From assembly GCA_022824765.1 (NCBI GenBank), contig JAJDZG010000148.1, positions 1-47,606 of the forward strand: DNA of 47,606 bases. The letters are read 5' to 3'. The notes beneath the pieces are model-generated. The model was not told the origin of the DNA. It saw only the letters and a program-made list of their open reading frames with translations, and ran no database searches. Source of the DNA: Dehalococcoidia bacterium (GTDB taxonomy: Bacteria; Chloroflexota; Dehalococcoidia; Bin125). The translations under genes and the position numbers were made by a program. Position 1 is the stretch's first letter; every line of letters begins with the position of its first letter. This document shows positions 6,671-15,438 of the stretch, piece by piece.

Positions 6671-7374
6671 GCGTCTGCGTAGATGCGGAATCCGTAGTCG
6701 TTGTATCGATAGCTTGGTGACAGACTCGATCTCGCACTGACGCGAGTGAACTTGATGCGGTGCCGCCACGAGCCGCCGCGACTCGCTCGCCGCGTCCCTG
6801 AGGCTGGTCCGGTGGGCGACGTCGACGGCGATACGTCGTAGTAGTTGCGGCTGTACCAATCCTGACACCATTCATGCACGTTGTCGGCCATGCAGTAGAG
6901 TCCGTAGCCGTTCTGGCAGGATGATGCCGGAACATGGGGGCGATTGAGCGTTGCCACATCGCTGCGAATGGGATCGTCGGGCCACGACTCTTGGTGATCG
7001 GGCCAATCTGCGCCATCAATGCCGCCGCGCGCGGCGTACTCTCGCTCGGCTTCGGTCGGTTGACGGACTGGCAGGCCGGTCAGATCTGCCAGCCAGGCAC
7101 AGTATGCCGATGCGTCGTGCCAGGAGATTCCGACCACCGGCGCATCAGGGATGTCGAAGCCGTCTTGGGACCAGAAGGGAGGAGCGGGCGCGTCGGTTCG
7201 ACGTACAAACTCCGCATACTCTGAGTTGCTGACTGGCCGCGGCGCAACGCGAAACGGACCGACGTGGACGTGATGGGCTGGCCGTTCGTCGCGTCGACGA
7301 TCATTGGCGCCCATGACATAGTCGCCGCCTGCCAACGACACGAGTGTGATTTCAAGCAGCCTGGTCGTGGTCAT
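6664..7374 (-). CDS. Formylglycine-generating-enzyme-like (SUMF1) domain protein without the catalytic cysteines
   Basis: This 236-aa single-domain protein has the FGE-sulfatase fold. Its markers run in order: GGDYVMG, VSNSEYAEF, VGISWHDASAYCAWL, PTEAEREYAARGG, NVHEWCQDWY, RGGSWRH and a final YGFRIY. In true formylglycine-generating enzymes the segment after RGGSW carries two active-site Cys that bind copper. Here it reads RHRIKFTRVSARSS with no Cys, so sulfatase activation is unlikely. Related domains occur in EgtB/PvdO-type enzymes and in proteins of unknown role. Its start overlaps the CoA-transferase stop by four bases, so the two are translationally coupled. No sulfatase gene is in the window. 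Confidence 0.85.
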   Translation of the reverse strand: MTTTRLLEITLVSLAGGDYVMGANDRRRDERPAHHVHVGPFRVAPRPVSNSEYAEFVRRTDAPAPPFWSQDGFDIPDAPVVGISWHDASAYCAWLADLTGLPVRQPTEAEREYAARGGIDGADWPDHQESWPDDPIRSDVATLNRPHVPASSCQNGYGLYCMADNVHEWCQDWYSRNYYDVSPSTSPTGPASGTRRASRGGSWRHRIKFTRVSARSSLSPSYRYNDYGFRIYADAQ

Positions 7375-8672
7375 GAGCGTGCGTCTGAGGGTGCGTCGCG
7401 GGTGATGGCCTGGTCTATGAGCGCGTCGATCTGTGCATCGTCGAAGCCGATCTCGGCGAGGATCGATCGAGTGTCGCTGGCAAACGTTGAGGGCGCATGG
7501 GCTGGTTGGAAGCCGGCGTCGTCGAGGGCGACCGGCGGGGCCATGATTCGGATCTGTCCAACTGCCGGGTGTTCGAGGTTGTAGAGCATGTCATTGGCGG
7601 CGATCTGAGGGTCGTCGATCAGTTCGAAGGGCAGCAGGACTCTGGATGCGGGCACGCCGGCATCGGAGAGCGCGTCCTCCCATTCCTGCGTGGTTCGAGA
7701 GGCCATGATCGATTCGGCCTTCTGCTGGAGCGCGGGGTAGTAGTCGGGGTCCTCGATCTCGTCGCCCGCATACTGGTCGTCGAGTCCCAGGACGTCGCTG
7801 ATCGCGGCGCGCAGCTTGCGGCTGCCGCCGGCGACGGCGATCCAGCCGTCGGCGGTGGTGTAGGTACGGAAGTAGATGTCGGCCATGGTCCGCGCTCGGG
7901 CCGAGGGCTGGGCGGCGCGTTGATCGTCGTAGCCGGCGCCTTGTTCGCGCAACGCGTCGAGCTGGGTTCGGGACGCCTTGTGGACGGGTCCGTCGGCCGA
8001 TTCGACGCGCAGCATCTGGGTGTTGTTGAGGGTCAGCGCTGCTTGCATCAGCGACGCGTGGACTTCTCCGCCTTCGCCCGTGACGGTGCGGCGCAGCAGC
8101 GCTGAGGCGATGCCGAAGGCGAGGGACATCGCGGCCATGTAGTCGGCGCTGACTGGATCGCCGCTCATCGGTCGGCCGTTGATTTGGCGGCCGTTGGCCA
8201 TCATCAAGCCACTGCGCGCCTGCACGACAATGTCCATCCCGGCCAGGCCTGCGTCGGGTCCATAGCGTCCGAAGGGGGTGACGGTGGCGATGACCAGGCG
8301 AGGGAATCGTCGGCGCAGCGTGGCGGCGTCGAGTCCGAACGTCTCGGCGAGGCCCGGACGAAAGTTCATCATGGCAACATCTGCGTGGTCCAGTAGGGCA
8401 TCGATCACCGGGCCGGCAGCCTCGTGCCGCAGATGCAGCGGGAGGGAGCGTTTGCCGCGGTTTCGGGACAGGAAGGTGCGAGACTCCATCGGCGCGTACT
8501 GTCCGAGGCGTCGGACGGGATCGCCGTCGAGCGACTCGATCTTGATCACGTCGGCGCCGCCCTCGGCGAGCAATTGAGCGGCGAATGGCACGGCGACGAA
8601 CTGCCCGAACTCGACCACGCGAATACCATCGAACGGTTGCTCGCTGGCCGATTGGGAAGATTGGCTGGGCAT
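7371..8672 (-). CDS. Family III CoA transferase (CaiB/BaiF)
   Basis: This 433-aa protein of the CaiB/BaiF family transfers CoA between carboxylic acids, forming an aspartyl-CoA intermediate. It shows the N-terminal nucleotide-type fold (DGIRVVEFGQFVAVPFAAQLLAEGGADVIKIE), the SRNRGKRSL motif, and GMDIVVQARSGL, whose Asp matches the catalytic Asp169 of formyl-CoA transferase. The interlocked-domain C-terminus follows. ATG 8672 is preferred because GGAG lies six bases upstream; ATG 8684 has no ribosome site. The same GGAGCGCCTGATG start context is used by the second P450. Substrate is unknown; the neighbours suggest activation of a lipid-derived or branched acid. Confidence 0.9.
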   Translation of the reverse strand: MPSQSSQSASEQPFDGIRVVEFGQFVAVPFAAQLLAEGGADVIKIESLDGDPVRRLGQYAPMESRTFLSRNRGKRSLPLHLRHEAAGPVIDALLDHADVAMMNFRPGLAETFGLDAATLRRRFPRLVIATVTPFGRYGPDAGLAGMDIVVQARSGLMMANGRQINGRPMSGDPVSADYMAAMSLAFGIASALLRRTVTGEGGEVHASLMQAALTLNNTQMLRVESADGPVHKASRTQLDALREQGAGYDDQRAAQPSARARTMADIYFRTYTTADGWIAVAGGSRKLRAAISDVLGLDDQYAGDEIEDPDYYPALQQKAESIMASRTTQEWEDALSDAGVPASRVLLPFELIDDPQIAANDMLYNLEHPAVGQIRIMAPPVALDDAGFQPAHAPSTFASDTRSILAEIGFDDAQIDALIDQAITRDAPSDARS

Positions 8673-8796
8673 CAGGCGCTCCATTCGCTGCGCTGCCCGT
8701 GATCGTCGGGATGCTCATTGGTTACGATTGGACGCTACCACTCGCGGTCCGGAAGTCTGCTGGACGATTCCGAGCGCTGGATCGCAGGAAGGCATG

Positions 8797-11265
8797 ATGC
8801 CTCGATACGCAGAGGTGGCGGTCTTCAGCGGCAGCCCTCAGTTGGGTGCGTTCACCTATGCCGCGCCGGAGGGCATGCTGCTGAGGCGGGGCATGACGGT
8901 GGTGGTTCCGTGGCGAACGCAGTGGGCCGTTGGCCTCGTGCTGGAGATTACGGACACGTCGGAGGTCGCTGATCCGCGTGCGATCGCGCGAGTGCTGGAC
9001 GATCAGCCGTTGCAGCCGTTGCTGAACCAAGATCAGCTGGACCTGGCGGCGTGGATTGGGGAGCGCTACTTCGCGCCGATCGCTAGCTGTCTGGGCCTGT
9101 TCCTGCCGCCGGGCGCGCCGAAGCGTCCGCGGCGCGCGGACAGCTTCCGTGCGTTGGTGCCGCGCAGGCCGACGTCTCCGAAGCGGCTCATACTTGCCAT
9201 AACGGCAGATGCGCTTCGAGAACGGTTGGAGCGCTGGCCGCGCAGCAAGCGAACCAGGCCTGGCGATCTACTGGCCGCGTTGGCGAGCGCTCGTGGGACG
9301 CTCTCGCTGGACGATGCGATGGGGGTGATCGGCGGCGCGGCGCAGCTGCGCGACTGGCTGGCCGCCACAACGTTGGCGGTGTTGGAGGGCGACCAACTTC
9401 GCCTCACGATTGCGTCGGAGGAGGCCTCGGCGGCTGCCGACGCCTTGCGCCGGACGAACGCCGAACGGCAGCAGATGCTGATCCTCGAGGCGCTGGAAGA
9501 TGGTCCGCTCGACGAGTCGGCGGCGCGTCGGCTGAGCGGTGCGTCGAATGCGGATGTGGACTCGCTCGTGCGGGACGGCTTGATCCTGCGCGAAGACTCG
9601 GACTCATCCGAAGCGCTGCCAGCGCCGGTCTCGGCGCCCGAGCTGACCGACGAGCAGGCAGCGGCCGTCGAGGCGGTCTGCGCCGCGCTCGATGGGGATG
9701 GCGGGGCAGGGTTCCTGCTGCACGGCGTGACGGGCAGCGGCAAGACGGAGGTTTATCTGGCGGCGGTCGAGCGAGCGCTCGCGCTTGGCCTCGGGGTGAT
9801 CGTGCTCGTGCCAGAGATTGCGCTCGCGCCGCAGACGATTCGACGCTTCGAGGCGCGCTTCCCTGGCCGGGTCGCCGTCCGCCACTCTCAACTCAAGCAA
9901 CGCGAGGCGCGAGAGCAGTGGCGTCAGGTGCAGGCGGGCGAGAAGCCCATTCTGATCGGTGCGCGATCAGCGCTGTTTGGTCTGATGCCCAAACTTGGGT
10001 TGGTCATCGTCGACGAGGAGCATGAGTGGACGTACAAGCAGGACGATCCGCAGCCGCGCTATCACGCCGTGTCGGTGGCGTTGGAGATGGCGCGGCGTTG
10101 GGGCGTCGTGACGCTGCTTGGCTCGGCGACGCCTGACGTGGTCACGATGTCGCGCGCCCGCAGCGGCGAGCTGACGCTGCTTGAGCTGACCCAACGTCTC
10201 TCGTCGGAGGCGAGCGAGCCGCGACCGATTCCGTTGCCCATCGTTGACGTCGTCGACATGCGCGAGGAATTGGCCGCTGGGGTTCGATCGGTGTTCTCGC
10301 GCGAGCTGGACGCGGGCGTCTCGGAGGCGCTGCAACGCGGTGAGCAGGTCTTGCTCTTCCTGAATCGGCGGGGCATGTCGGCGTTGGTCTGCCGCGCCTG
10401 CGGCGAGGCTGTCGAATGCGGGACGTGCTCGATTGCGATGACCCTGCATCGGCCTGGGCCAATCTTGACGTGTCACGACTGCGGTGATCGGCGGGCGGCG
10501 CCGTCGGTCTGTCCTGCCTGTGGTGACGAGCGGATCGGTGCGATGAGTTTCGGCACGGCGCAGCTGGAGGCGGAGGTGCATCGCCGCTGGGGCGGTATCG
10601 CCGTGACCCGTTGGGATCGCGACACGGTGTCCGCTGCTGGATCGCATGACGCGCTGTTGCAGGAGTTCGCGCAGGGCCGCTCGCAGGTGTTGATTGGTAC
10701 GCAGATGATCGCCAAGGGCCTTGACCTGCCGGGCGTCACCGTCGCCGGCATCGTCAACGCCGATCTCTCGCTGCGTGAGTCTGACTATTCGGCTGCCGAG
10801 CGGACGTTTCAGCTGCTTGCGCAGGTGGCTGGACGGGCTGGTCGAGGGACGCGCGGCGGACGGGTGATTGTCCAGACGTATGCGCCTGATCATCCGGCGG
10901 TGCTAGCGGCCGCGGCACACGATTACGAGGCGTTCTACCAACAGGAGCTGCTCCAGCGCGCGATGCTGGACCTGCCGCCGTTCGGTCGACTGGTGCGCTT
11001 GACTGTGTCGCGCTCGACTGCTGGTGAGGCGGACGCGGAGGCGTTGCGGGTTGCTTCTCAGCTGTCGGATATCCGCGCGCGAACGGCCGGCGCATCCGCG
11101 GAGGTGATCGGCCCGGCGCCTGCGCGGCCAGCGCTCAGACGCGGACAGTATCGGCGTCAGATTCTGTTGAAGGGCGAGGAGCCGTCGGTGTTGCTGCGGA
11201 CATTGCAGCTTGAGCATGAGCTCGGGCGGGGCTGGTCGATCAACGTCGATCCTGCTGGAGATTGA
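8797..11265 (+). CDS. priA: Primosomal replication restart helicase PriA
   Basis: PriA restarts collapsed replication forks by a 3'-to-5' helicase activity and primosome loading. The product is 822 aa from the ATG at 8797, which has AGGA seven bases upstream; the longer ORF from 8728 has no site. An N-terminal DNA-binding domain (PRYAEVAVFSG) comes first. The helicase core follows with Walker A VTGSGKTE and DEEH, then a zinc-binding insertion of paired cysteines (CRACG, CGTC, CHDCG, CPACG), and helicase motifs GTQMIAKGLDLPGV and QVAGRAGR. All eight zinc cysteines appear to be present, and the length is slightly above the E. coli enzyme. It is divergent from the CoA-transferase gene. Confidence 0.97.
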   Translation: MPRYAEVAVFSGSPQLGAFTYAAPEGMLLRRGMTVVVPWRTQWAVGLVLEITDTSEVADPRAIARVLDDQPLQPLLNQDQLDLAAWIGERYFAPIASCLGLFLPPGAPKRPRRADSFRALVPRRPTSPKRLILAITADALRERLERWPRSKRTRPGDLLAALASARGTLSLDDAMGVIGGAAQLRDWLAATTLAVLEGDQLRLTIASEEASAAADALRRTNAERQQMLILEALEDGPLDESAARRLSGASNADVDSLVRDGLILREDSDSSEALPAPVSAPELTDEQAAAVEAVCAALDGDGGAGFLLHGVTGSGKTEVYLAAVERALALGLGVIVLVPEIALAPQTIRRFEARFPGRVAVRHSQLKQREAREQWRQVQAGEKPILIGARSALFGLMPKLGLVIVDEEHEWTYKQDDPQPRYHAVSVALEMARRWGVVTLLGSATPDVVTMSRARSGELTLLELTQRLSSEASEPRPIPLPIVDVVDMREELAAGVRSVFSRELDAGVSEALQRGEQVLLFLNRRGMSALVCRACGEAVECGTCSIAMTLHRPGPILTCHDCGDRRAAPSVCPACGDERIGAMSFGTAQLEAEVHRRWGGIAVTRWDRDTVSAAGSHDALLQEFAQGRSQVLIGTQMIAKGLDLPGVTVAGIVNADLSLRESDYSAAERTFQLLAQVAGRAGRGTRGGRVIVQTYAPDHPAVLAAAAHDYEAFYQQELLQRAMLDLPPFGRLVRLTVSRSTAGEADAEALRVASQLSDIRARTAGASAEVIGPAPARPALRRGQYRRQILLKGEEPSVLLRTLQLEHELGRGWSINVDPAGD

Positions 11266-11275
11266 TTGAGCGAGG

Positions 11276-12088
11276 CTAGATGGCCTCGAAGGCGACTCGC
11301 GCGGCGACGAACAACATCCCGAAGGCGAGCAGCCGCGACAGCTGCGATCCGCGAATTCGCGAGGCGACGTAGAGTCCCAGCGGATTCGCTGCCATGGCGC
11401 CGATCAGCAGCGGGGGCACGTCGGTCAGGGGGTCGCCGAACTGCTGAGTAGCTGTGTGGTAGACGATCACGACGACGGCGATGCTGGTCACGATGGCGTG
11501 AGACGCGGGGACGCCGAGCCAGGCGGGCATGCGCATCACGCGAACCGTGATGGTGGCGAAGAACAGCCCGCCGCCGATGCCGGCCAGCGAGGTCAGCATC
11601 GAGGTCAGGCCGATGACGGCGAGCGAACGACGGACCGGGATCCAGTAGAGGTAGAGTCCGCCCATGCTGTCTCGCTGCATGCGGCGCCAACCGCGCTGGC
11701 CGACGTTGCCGGCGTCGCCCGATGGTCTCCAAATCAGGTAGGTGCCGAGGAGGGCCAGCAGGGTCGCAAATCCGCCCGCGAAGATCTCGCGGGGCAGTTG
11801 GGCGGTTCCGGTTGCGCCGAGCAGTCCCGCTGGCGCGGCGATGGCGGCGGCCATGCCGACGGCTCGGTAGTCCACGCGACCTTGTCTCGCGAGACGGACG
11901 GCGGCGAGTCCCGATGTTGCGAGGACGAGACACATTGAGGCCAGGGCGATTTCGGCCGGGCTGGAGTCGGCGTGTCGGGTCAAGAGGAGCGGCGCGAAGA
12001 GGAATCCGCCGCCGGCTCCGACGGCTGTGGCGTAGACGCCGATCACCATGCCGAGCCCGATCAGGGCGAGGATTTCGAGCCAGTCCAT
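11276..12088 (-). CDS. TauE/SafE family sulfite exporter-like permease
   Basis: This 270-aa integral membrane protein has the two-half TauE/SafE layout. The first half begins with GVYATAVGAGGGFLFAPLLL and the second with GLTSMLTSLAGIGGGLFFATI, giving the repeated GxGGG motif of the family, with about eight hydrophobic segments in total. Members export sulfite, sulfoacetate or other organosulfonates, or import anions. The start has no Shine-Dalgarno sequence and follows TAGCCT by 6 nt, as in the metallophosphoesterase gene. It is convergent with priA (10-bp gap) and sits alone beside a repeat tract. Confidence 0.88.
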   Translation of the reverse strand: MDWLEILALIGLGMVIGVYATAVGAGGGFLFAPLLLTRHADSSPAEIALASMCLVLATSGLAAVRLARQGRVDYRAVGMAAAIAAPAGLLGATGTAQLPREIFAGGFATLLALLGTYLIWRPSGDAGNVGQRGWRRMQRDSMGGLYLYWIPVRRSLAVIGLTSMLTSLAGIGGGLFFATITVRVMRMPAWLGVPASHAIVTSIAVVVIVYHTATQQFGDPLTDVPPLLIGAMAANPLGLYVASRIRGSQLSRLLAFGMLFVAARVAFEAI

Positions 12089-12094
12089 CGGTGC

Positions 12095-12100
12095 AGGCTA
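12095..12100 (-). promoter_or_regulatory. Putative leaderless -10 element (TAGCCT) of the TauE/SafE gene
   Basis: TAGCCT on the minus strand lies exactly 6 nt before the ATG at 12088, inside the same 14-mer found upstream of the gene at 5218. No ribosome-binding site is present. Confidence 0.45.
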
Positions 12101-12114
12101 CGCCTGGTCAGTTG

Positions 12115-12357
12115 GGGCGGGATTCCAGACAAGCTGGAAAGACGGGGGGTTGCTGGAATGACGGAGGATTGCTGGCGTGACGGAGGTTTGCTGGGATGAT
12201 GGAGGTTGGGGCTGTAGCCGGTGGGGCGGGGTTCCAGACAAGCTGGAATGACGGGGGGTTGCTGGAATGACGGAGGGTTGCTGGGATGACAGTGGGTTGC
12301 TGGCGTGACGGCGGTTTGCTGGGATTACGGCGGTTTGCTGGGATGACGGAGGTTGGG
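12115..12357. repeat. Tandem 19-bp repeats with two TTCCAG-ACAAG-CTGGAA palindromes
   Basis: The tract is built from 19-bp units of the form TGCTGGnnTGACGGnGGnT, at least nine of them. It is organised as two larger blocks about 108 bp apart, each opening with GGGGCGGGnTTCCAGACAAGCTGGAA. The palindrome TTCCAG/CTGGAA can fold into a hairpin with an ACAAG loop. It fills the 274-bp gap between the TauE/SafE and AIM24-family genes. The combination resembles the dispersed palindromic ATTCC-type intergenic repeats of many bacteria. No coding potential is supported here. Confidence 0.88.
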
Positions 12358-12362
12358 ATGAA

Positions 12363-13034
12363 CTATGACTGTTTGGGGATTTTGGGGAGGAGCCAGCTGA
12401 GGAGTGCGTCCTGGCTGCGGGTTTGCATGTAGAAGCGGCCGGGACCTTCGAGCTTGCAGACGAGGCCTTCGCCTGAGAGCAGCGTGGTCTTCCATCCGCC
12501 GGAGCGGCCGACGCTGTACTTGACCGATTCGTCGAACGCGACCATGTGGCCCGTGTCGACGGTGTAGGCCTCGCCCGCGCGCAGCTCGATCTGCTCGATT
12601 GCTCCGTAGCTGGAGATGAACAACGTCCCGTAACCGCTGCAGCGGAGCAGGATCAGTCCTTCGCCGGAGAAGAAGCTCTTTGCCCCGCCCCAGGAGGTAT
12701 CGACCTCGATGTCGGGTGTCGCGGCGAGGAACGATCCTGACTGAACCAGCACGGACTCGCCGTTGAGTTCGAGCGCCTGGATGTCGCCGGGCAGGCCGGG
12801 CGCAATTGTGACCTCGCCGGATTGTTCGGCGGTGAAGGTGTTGATGAAGAAGCTTTCGCCGCCCAGTACCGAGCGCTTGAGTCCGCCCAGCAGCCCGCCG
12901 CGCATTCCGGTCTCAATCTTGATCTGCGCGGACATCGAGACCATTGCGCCTGCTTCGGCCTGCAGCTGCTCGCCCGAGGCCAGCTCAATCTTGCCGAGCG
13001 CGTAGGAGGGTCGGTGAATGATCTCGTAGCGCAT
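12363..13034 (-). CDS. AIM24 / TIGR00266 family protein
   Basis: This 223-aa protein belongs to the AIM24-like family, a double-stranded beta-helix fold found in bacteria and mitochondria without a firm biochemical role. It shows the MRYEII start, LQAEAGAMVSMS, GGLLGGLKRSVLGGESFF, PGDIQALEL, GLILLRCSGYGTLFISSYG, and the C-terminal GLVCKLEGPGRFYMQTRS, all in family order. The length is normal. AGGAG lies five bases before the ATG. The upstream alpha/beta hydrolase gene ends 35 bp away on the same strand, so they may share a transcript. Confidence 0.88.
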   Translation of the reverse strand: MRYEIIHRPSYALGKIELASGEQLQAEAGAMVSMSAQIKIETGMRGGLLGGLKRSVLGGESFFINTFTAEQSGEVTIAPGLPGDIQALELNGESVLVQSGSFLAATPDIEVDTSWGGAKSFFSGEGLILLRCSGYGTLFISSYGAIEQIELRAGEAYTVDTGHMVAFDESVKYSVGRSGGWKTTLLSGEGLVCKLEGPGRFYMQTRSQDALLSWLLPKIPKQS

Positions 13035-13069
13035 GAGCGTCTCCTGACTCTCGGCTGGGTCTGCTGGGT

Positions 13070-13930
13070 CTAGCCATGTTCTCGCATGAAGTGGCGGATG
13101 GCGTCGAGCGTATCAGTCAGCTTTTCGGGGGAGCGAGCGTCGACATCGAGGCAACGGGCGTTGGGGGCCTCGTTGCAGATGCGGTGCCCGATCTCGGTCG
13201 GATGGAACGGGTCGGCGCCGGGAATGACGAGCATCGGCGTGTTGGTGCGTCGGACGGCCACTTCATTGACGGCGAAGAAGGGGGAGCCGGTGGGCCACAT
13301 GCCGTCGCGGAACTCGACGACCAAGGCGATGTAGCCCTCGCGGCGGATGCTGCGCACGGCGTCGGCGAAGAGCGGCTCATCGTGGATGCGTTGAGCGAAC
13401 GGGCCGGCTTCGTTGTTTTGCATGAAGATGGGGTCGCGCTGGGCAGCCTCGATCACTGCCTCCAGACCTTCGGCGCGGCAGAGTCGAATGGTCGGATTGA
13501 ACATGTCGTAGAAGGTCTCGGGGGAGTTGGTTTCGTCGAGGCCGACGGGGTCCTGCATGATCACGCCGGCCACTCTTGCGGGTGCCTGGTCGGCCATGCG
13601 CAGCGCGTAGGCGCAGCCGATGCAGCCGCCCATCATGTGCGCGCGTTGGATGCCGAGGTCGTTCAGCACGGCGATCTGGTCGAGCATTGCCTTGTCGTAG
13701 CTGAAGGCTTCGAGCGCGGTCTTGCTCTGTCCGCAGTGGCGCTGGTCCATGCCGATGACCATGAACTCATCGGAGAACGACTCGATCGGATTGATGATCG
13801 AGCGCTGCCAGAATTCGATCTGGGAGTTCACGCCGCCGGGCGCGAAGAGGAGCAGCGGCGTGCCGCCGTTCTGCTCGCCAAACACCTCGTAGTGGATTGT
13901 TGTCCCGTCGGGTCGCATCACTTCAGCCAT
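13070..13930 (-). CDS. Alpha/beta hydrolase with a Cys at the nucleophile elbow
   Basis: This 286-aa alpha/beta hydrolase has an oxyanion-side segment LLLFAPGG, the MDQRHCGQS strand-4 region, and the elbow MMGGCIGCAYAL. Where most esterases have G-x-S-x-G, this reads G-G-C-I-G, placing Cys at the nucleophile, as in dienelactone hydrolases. The late acid and base positions fall around IPGADPFHPT and near the C-terminus. The start at 13930 is set by AGGAG seven bases upstream; the ORF-track start (13966) has no such site. A TAGACT -10 candidate is at 13956-13961. It is divergent from the P450 pair. The substrate is not predictable. Confidence 0.82.
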   Translation of the reverse strand: MAEVMRPDGTTIHYEVFGEQNGGTPLLLFAPGGVNSQIEFWQRSIINPIESFSDEFMVIGMDQRHCGQSKTALEAFSYDKAMLDQIAVLNDLGIQRAHMMGGCIGCAYALRMADQAPARVAGVIMQDPVGLDETNSPETFYDMFNPTIRLCRAEGLEAVIEAAQRDPIFMQNNEAGPFAQRIHDEPLFADAVRSIRREGYIALVVEFRDGMWPTGSPFFAVNEVAVRRTNTPMLVIPGADPFHPTEIGHRICNEAPNARCLDVDARSPEKLTDTLDAIRHFMREHG

Positions 13931-13955
13931 CGCGCGGCTCCTCTCCATCGCGGTC

Positions 13956-13961
13956 AGTCTA
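13956..13961 (-). promoter_or_regulatory. Putative -10 element (TAGACT) of the alpha/beta hydrolase gene
   Basis: TAGACT on the minus strand would give a leader of about 20 nt that contains the AGGAG ribosome site. It belongs to the TAnnCT set. Confidence 0.3.
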
Positions 13962-14042
13962 TCCAATGCCTGCTGGTGGGCGCGCGGGACTCGCTGGCCG
14001 CCGACTTGTTACTATCTGCCTCATGCACGCAAGGAGTTCCGC

Positions 14043-15368
14043 ATGGTTATCGCTGATCCGCCGGCACTGACGCTCGACGGCGTCGACATCACCGATTCAG
14101 ATCGCTATCGCGACATTGGCTACCCGTGGGCCGAATGGGATTTGCTGCGTCGCGAGGCGCCGGTCTACTGGTATCAGCGGCCCGGCTACGAGCCGTTCTG
14201 GGCGATCACGAAGCACGCCGATATCCGTTATATCTCCTCGCATCCGGAGCTGTTCTCGAACTCCCAGATGTTGCGCTTGAACGAGGCGTCGAAGCTGGGC
14301 ACGGCCTCGCGCCAGCGGGTGCGCAGCACGAACCGCACGGGCGGCGATCCCGACGACGCGCCGGACTTCATCTACCTCGATCCGCCCGAGCATCGGCAGC
14401 ATCGGGGACTGGTCGCGCGGCATTTCACGCCGCGGATGATGAAGATGCTGGAGGACCACTTCGCGGAGATGGCGGACAACTATGTCTCGGACTTTGCGGA
14501 CAAGGTGGTTGCCGACTTTGCGGAGCGGGGATCGAACAGCGCGGTGGATCTCGTCCACGAGCTGTCGGCGAAGCTGCCGGTCGCGGCGATTTGTGCCATG
14601 GGCGGCGTGCCCGAGGAAGACTGGGACCAGATCTTCAGGTGGACCGAGGTCCTCGTCGGCGCGGACGATCCGGAGTTCCGGCTGCCTGGCGAGTCGCCCA
14701 GCCAGGCGACCGAGCGTATCGGGGTCGAGTGGTTTCTCTACAACAACCAGCTGATCGAGGAGCGCAAGCGGAATCTGGGCGACGACTTGCTCAGCGATCT
14801 GCTGCGGGCGGAGGTCGATGGGCGTCCGCTGTCGCCAGCGGAGATTCACGGCTACTTCGTGCTCTTGCTGGCCGCGGGCAACGAAACCACGCGCAACAGC
14901 ATCTCGGGCGGCGTGAAAGCGCTGATCGATCACCCCGATCAGATGCAGAAGCTGGTGGACGACGCATCGCTCGTGCCGTCGGCGGTGGAAGAGATTCTGC
15001 GCTGGACGTCCATCGTGATCCAGTTCCAGCGCACGGCGGTCGAGGATGTCGAGTTGCGCGGCCAGACGATTCGCAAGGGCGAGTCGGTCGTGCTGTGGTA
15101 CCCCTCGGCCAACCGTGACGAGGACGTGTTCGAAGATCCGTACCGATTCGACATTCAGCGTGATCCCAACGACCATTTCGCGTTCGGCGGCTATGGAGAG
15201 CATTTCTGTCTGGGAGCCAACCTGGCGCGTTGGGAGATGCGAGCGATCTTTCACGCGCTGCGGCCGATCTTGCCGAATCTGGAGCTCGTTGCGCCGCCGG
15301 AGAACGTGATCGCGTTCCTTCACGTGGGAGGGATCAAGCGTCAGATGGTGCGTCACCGTCCGGCGTGA
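14043..15368 (+). CDS. Cytochrome P450, CYP125/CYP142-like (first of tandem pair)
   Basis: This is a 441-aa soluble bacterial cytochrome P450. The I-helix is LAAGNETTRN with the oxygen-activating Thr, the K-helix is EEILR (ExxR), and the heme loop is FGGYGEHFCLG with the thiolate Cys at residue 389. The segments DPPEHRQHR, WTSIVIQFQRTA and WYPSANRDEDVF match the mycobacterial CYP125/CYP124/CYP142 group, which hydroxylates terminal methyl groups of cholesterol side chains and methyl-branched lipids. AAGGAG precedes the ATG. The next gene is a close paralogue in tandem. A small 3Fe-4S ferredoxin that could donate electrons is convergent, 1.4 kb downstream. Substrate assignment to branched or steroidal lipids is inference. 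Confidence 0.93.
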   Translation: MVIADPPALTLDGVDITDSDRYRDIGYPWAEWDLLRREAPVYWYQRPGYEPFWAITKHADIRYISSHPELFSNSQMLRLNEASKLGTASRQRVRSTNRTGGDPDDAPDFIYLDPPEHRQHRGLVARHFTPRMMKMLEDHFAEMADNYVSDFADKVVADFAERGSNSAVDLVHELSAKLPVAAICAMGGVPEEDWDQIFRWTEVLVGADDPEFRLPGESPSQATERIGVEWFLYNNQLIEERKRNLGDDLLSDLLRAEVDGRPLSPAEIHGYFVLLLAAGNETTRNSISGGVKALIDHPDQMQKLVDDASLVPSAVEEILRWTSIVIQFQRTAVEDVELRGQTIRKGESVVLWYPSANRDEDVFEDPYRFDIQRDPNDHFAFGGYGEHFCLGANLARWEMRAIFHALRPILPNLELVAPPENVIAFLHVGGIKRQMVRHRPA

Positions 15369-15393
15369 CGATCCTTCGGTGGGGCGAAACGAC

Positions 15394-15399
15394 TAGACT
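15394..15399 (+). promoter_or_regulatory. Putative -10 element (TAGACT) of the second P450
   Basis: TAGACT in the 70-bp gap between the P450 genes would give a leader of about 33 nt carrying the GGAG site. This suggests the second gene has its own promoter. Confidence 0.3.
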
Positions 15400-15438
15400 T
15401 TTGGCGATTCGTCGTCTGAGTTTGCATTGGAGCGCCTG

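Noticed and set aside
12115-12357. Possible CRISPR array
   Set aside because: The repeats are contiguous 19-bp units without unique spacers and there are no cas genes.
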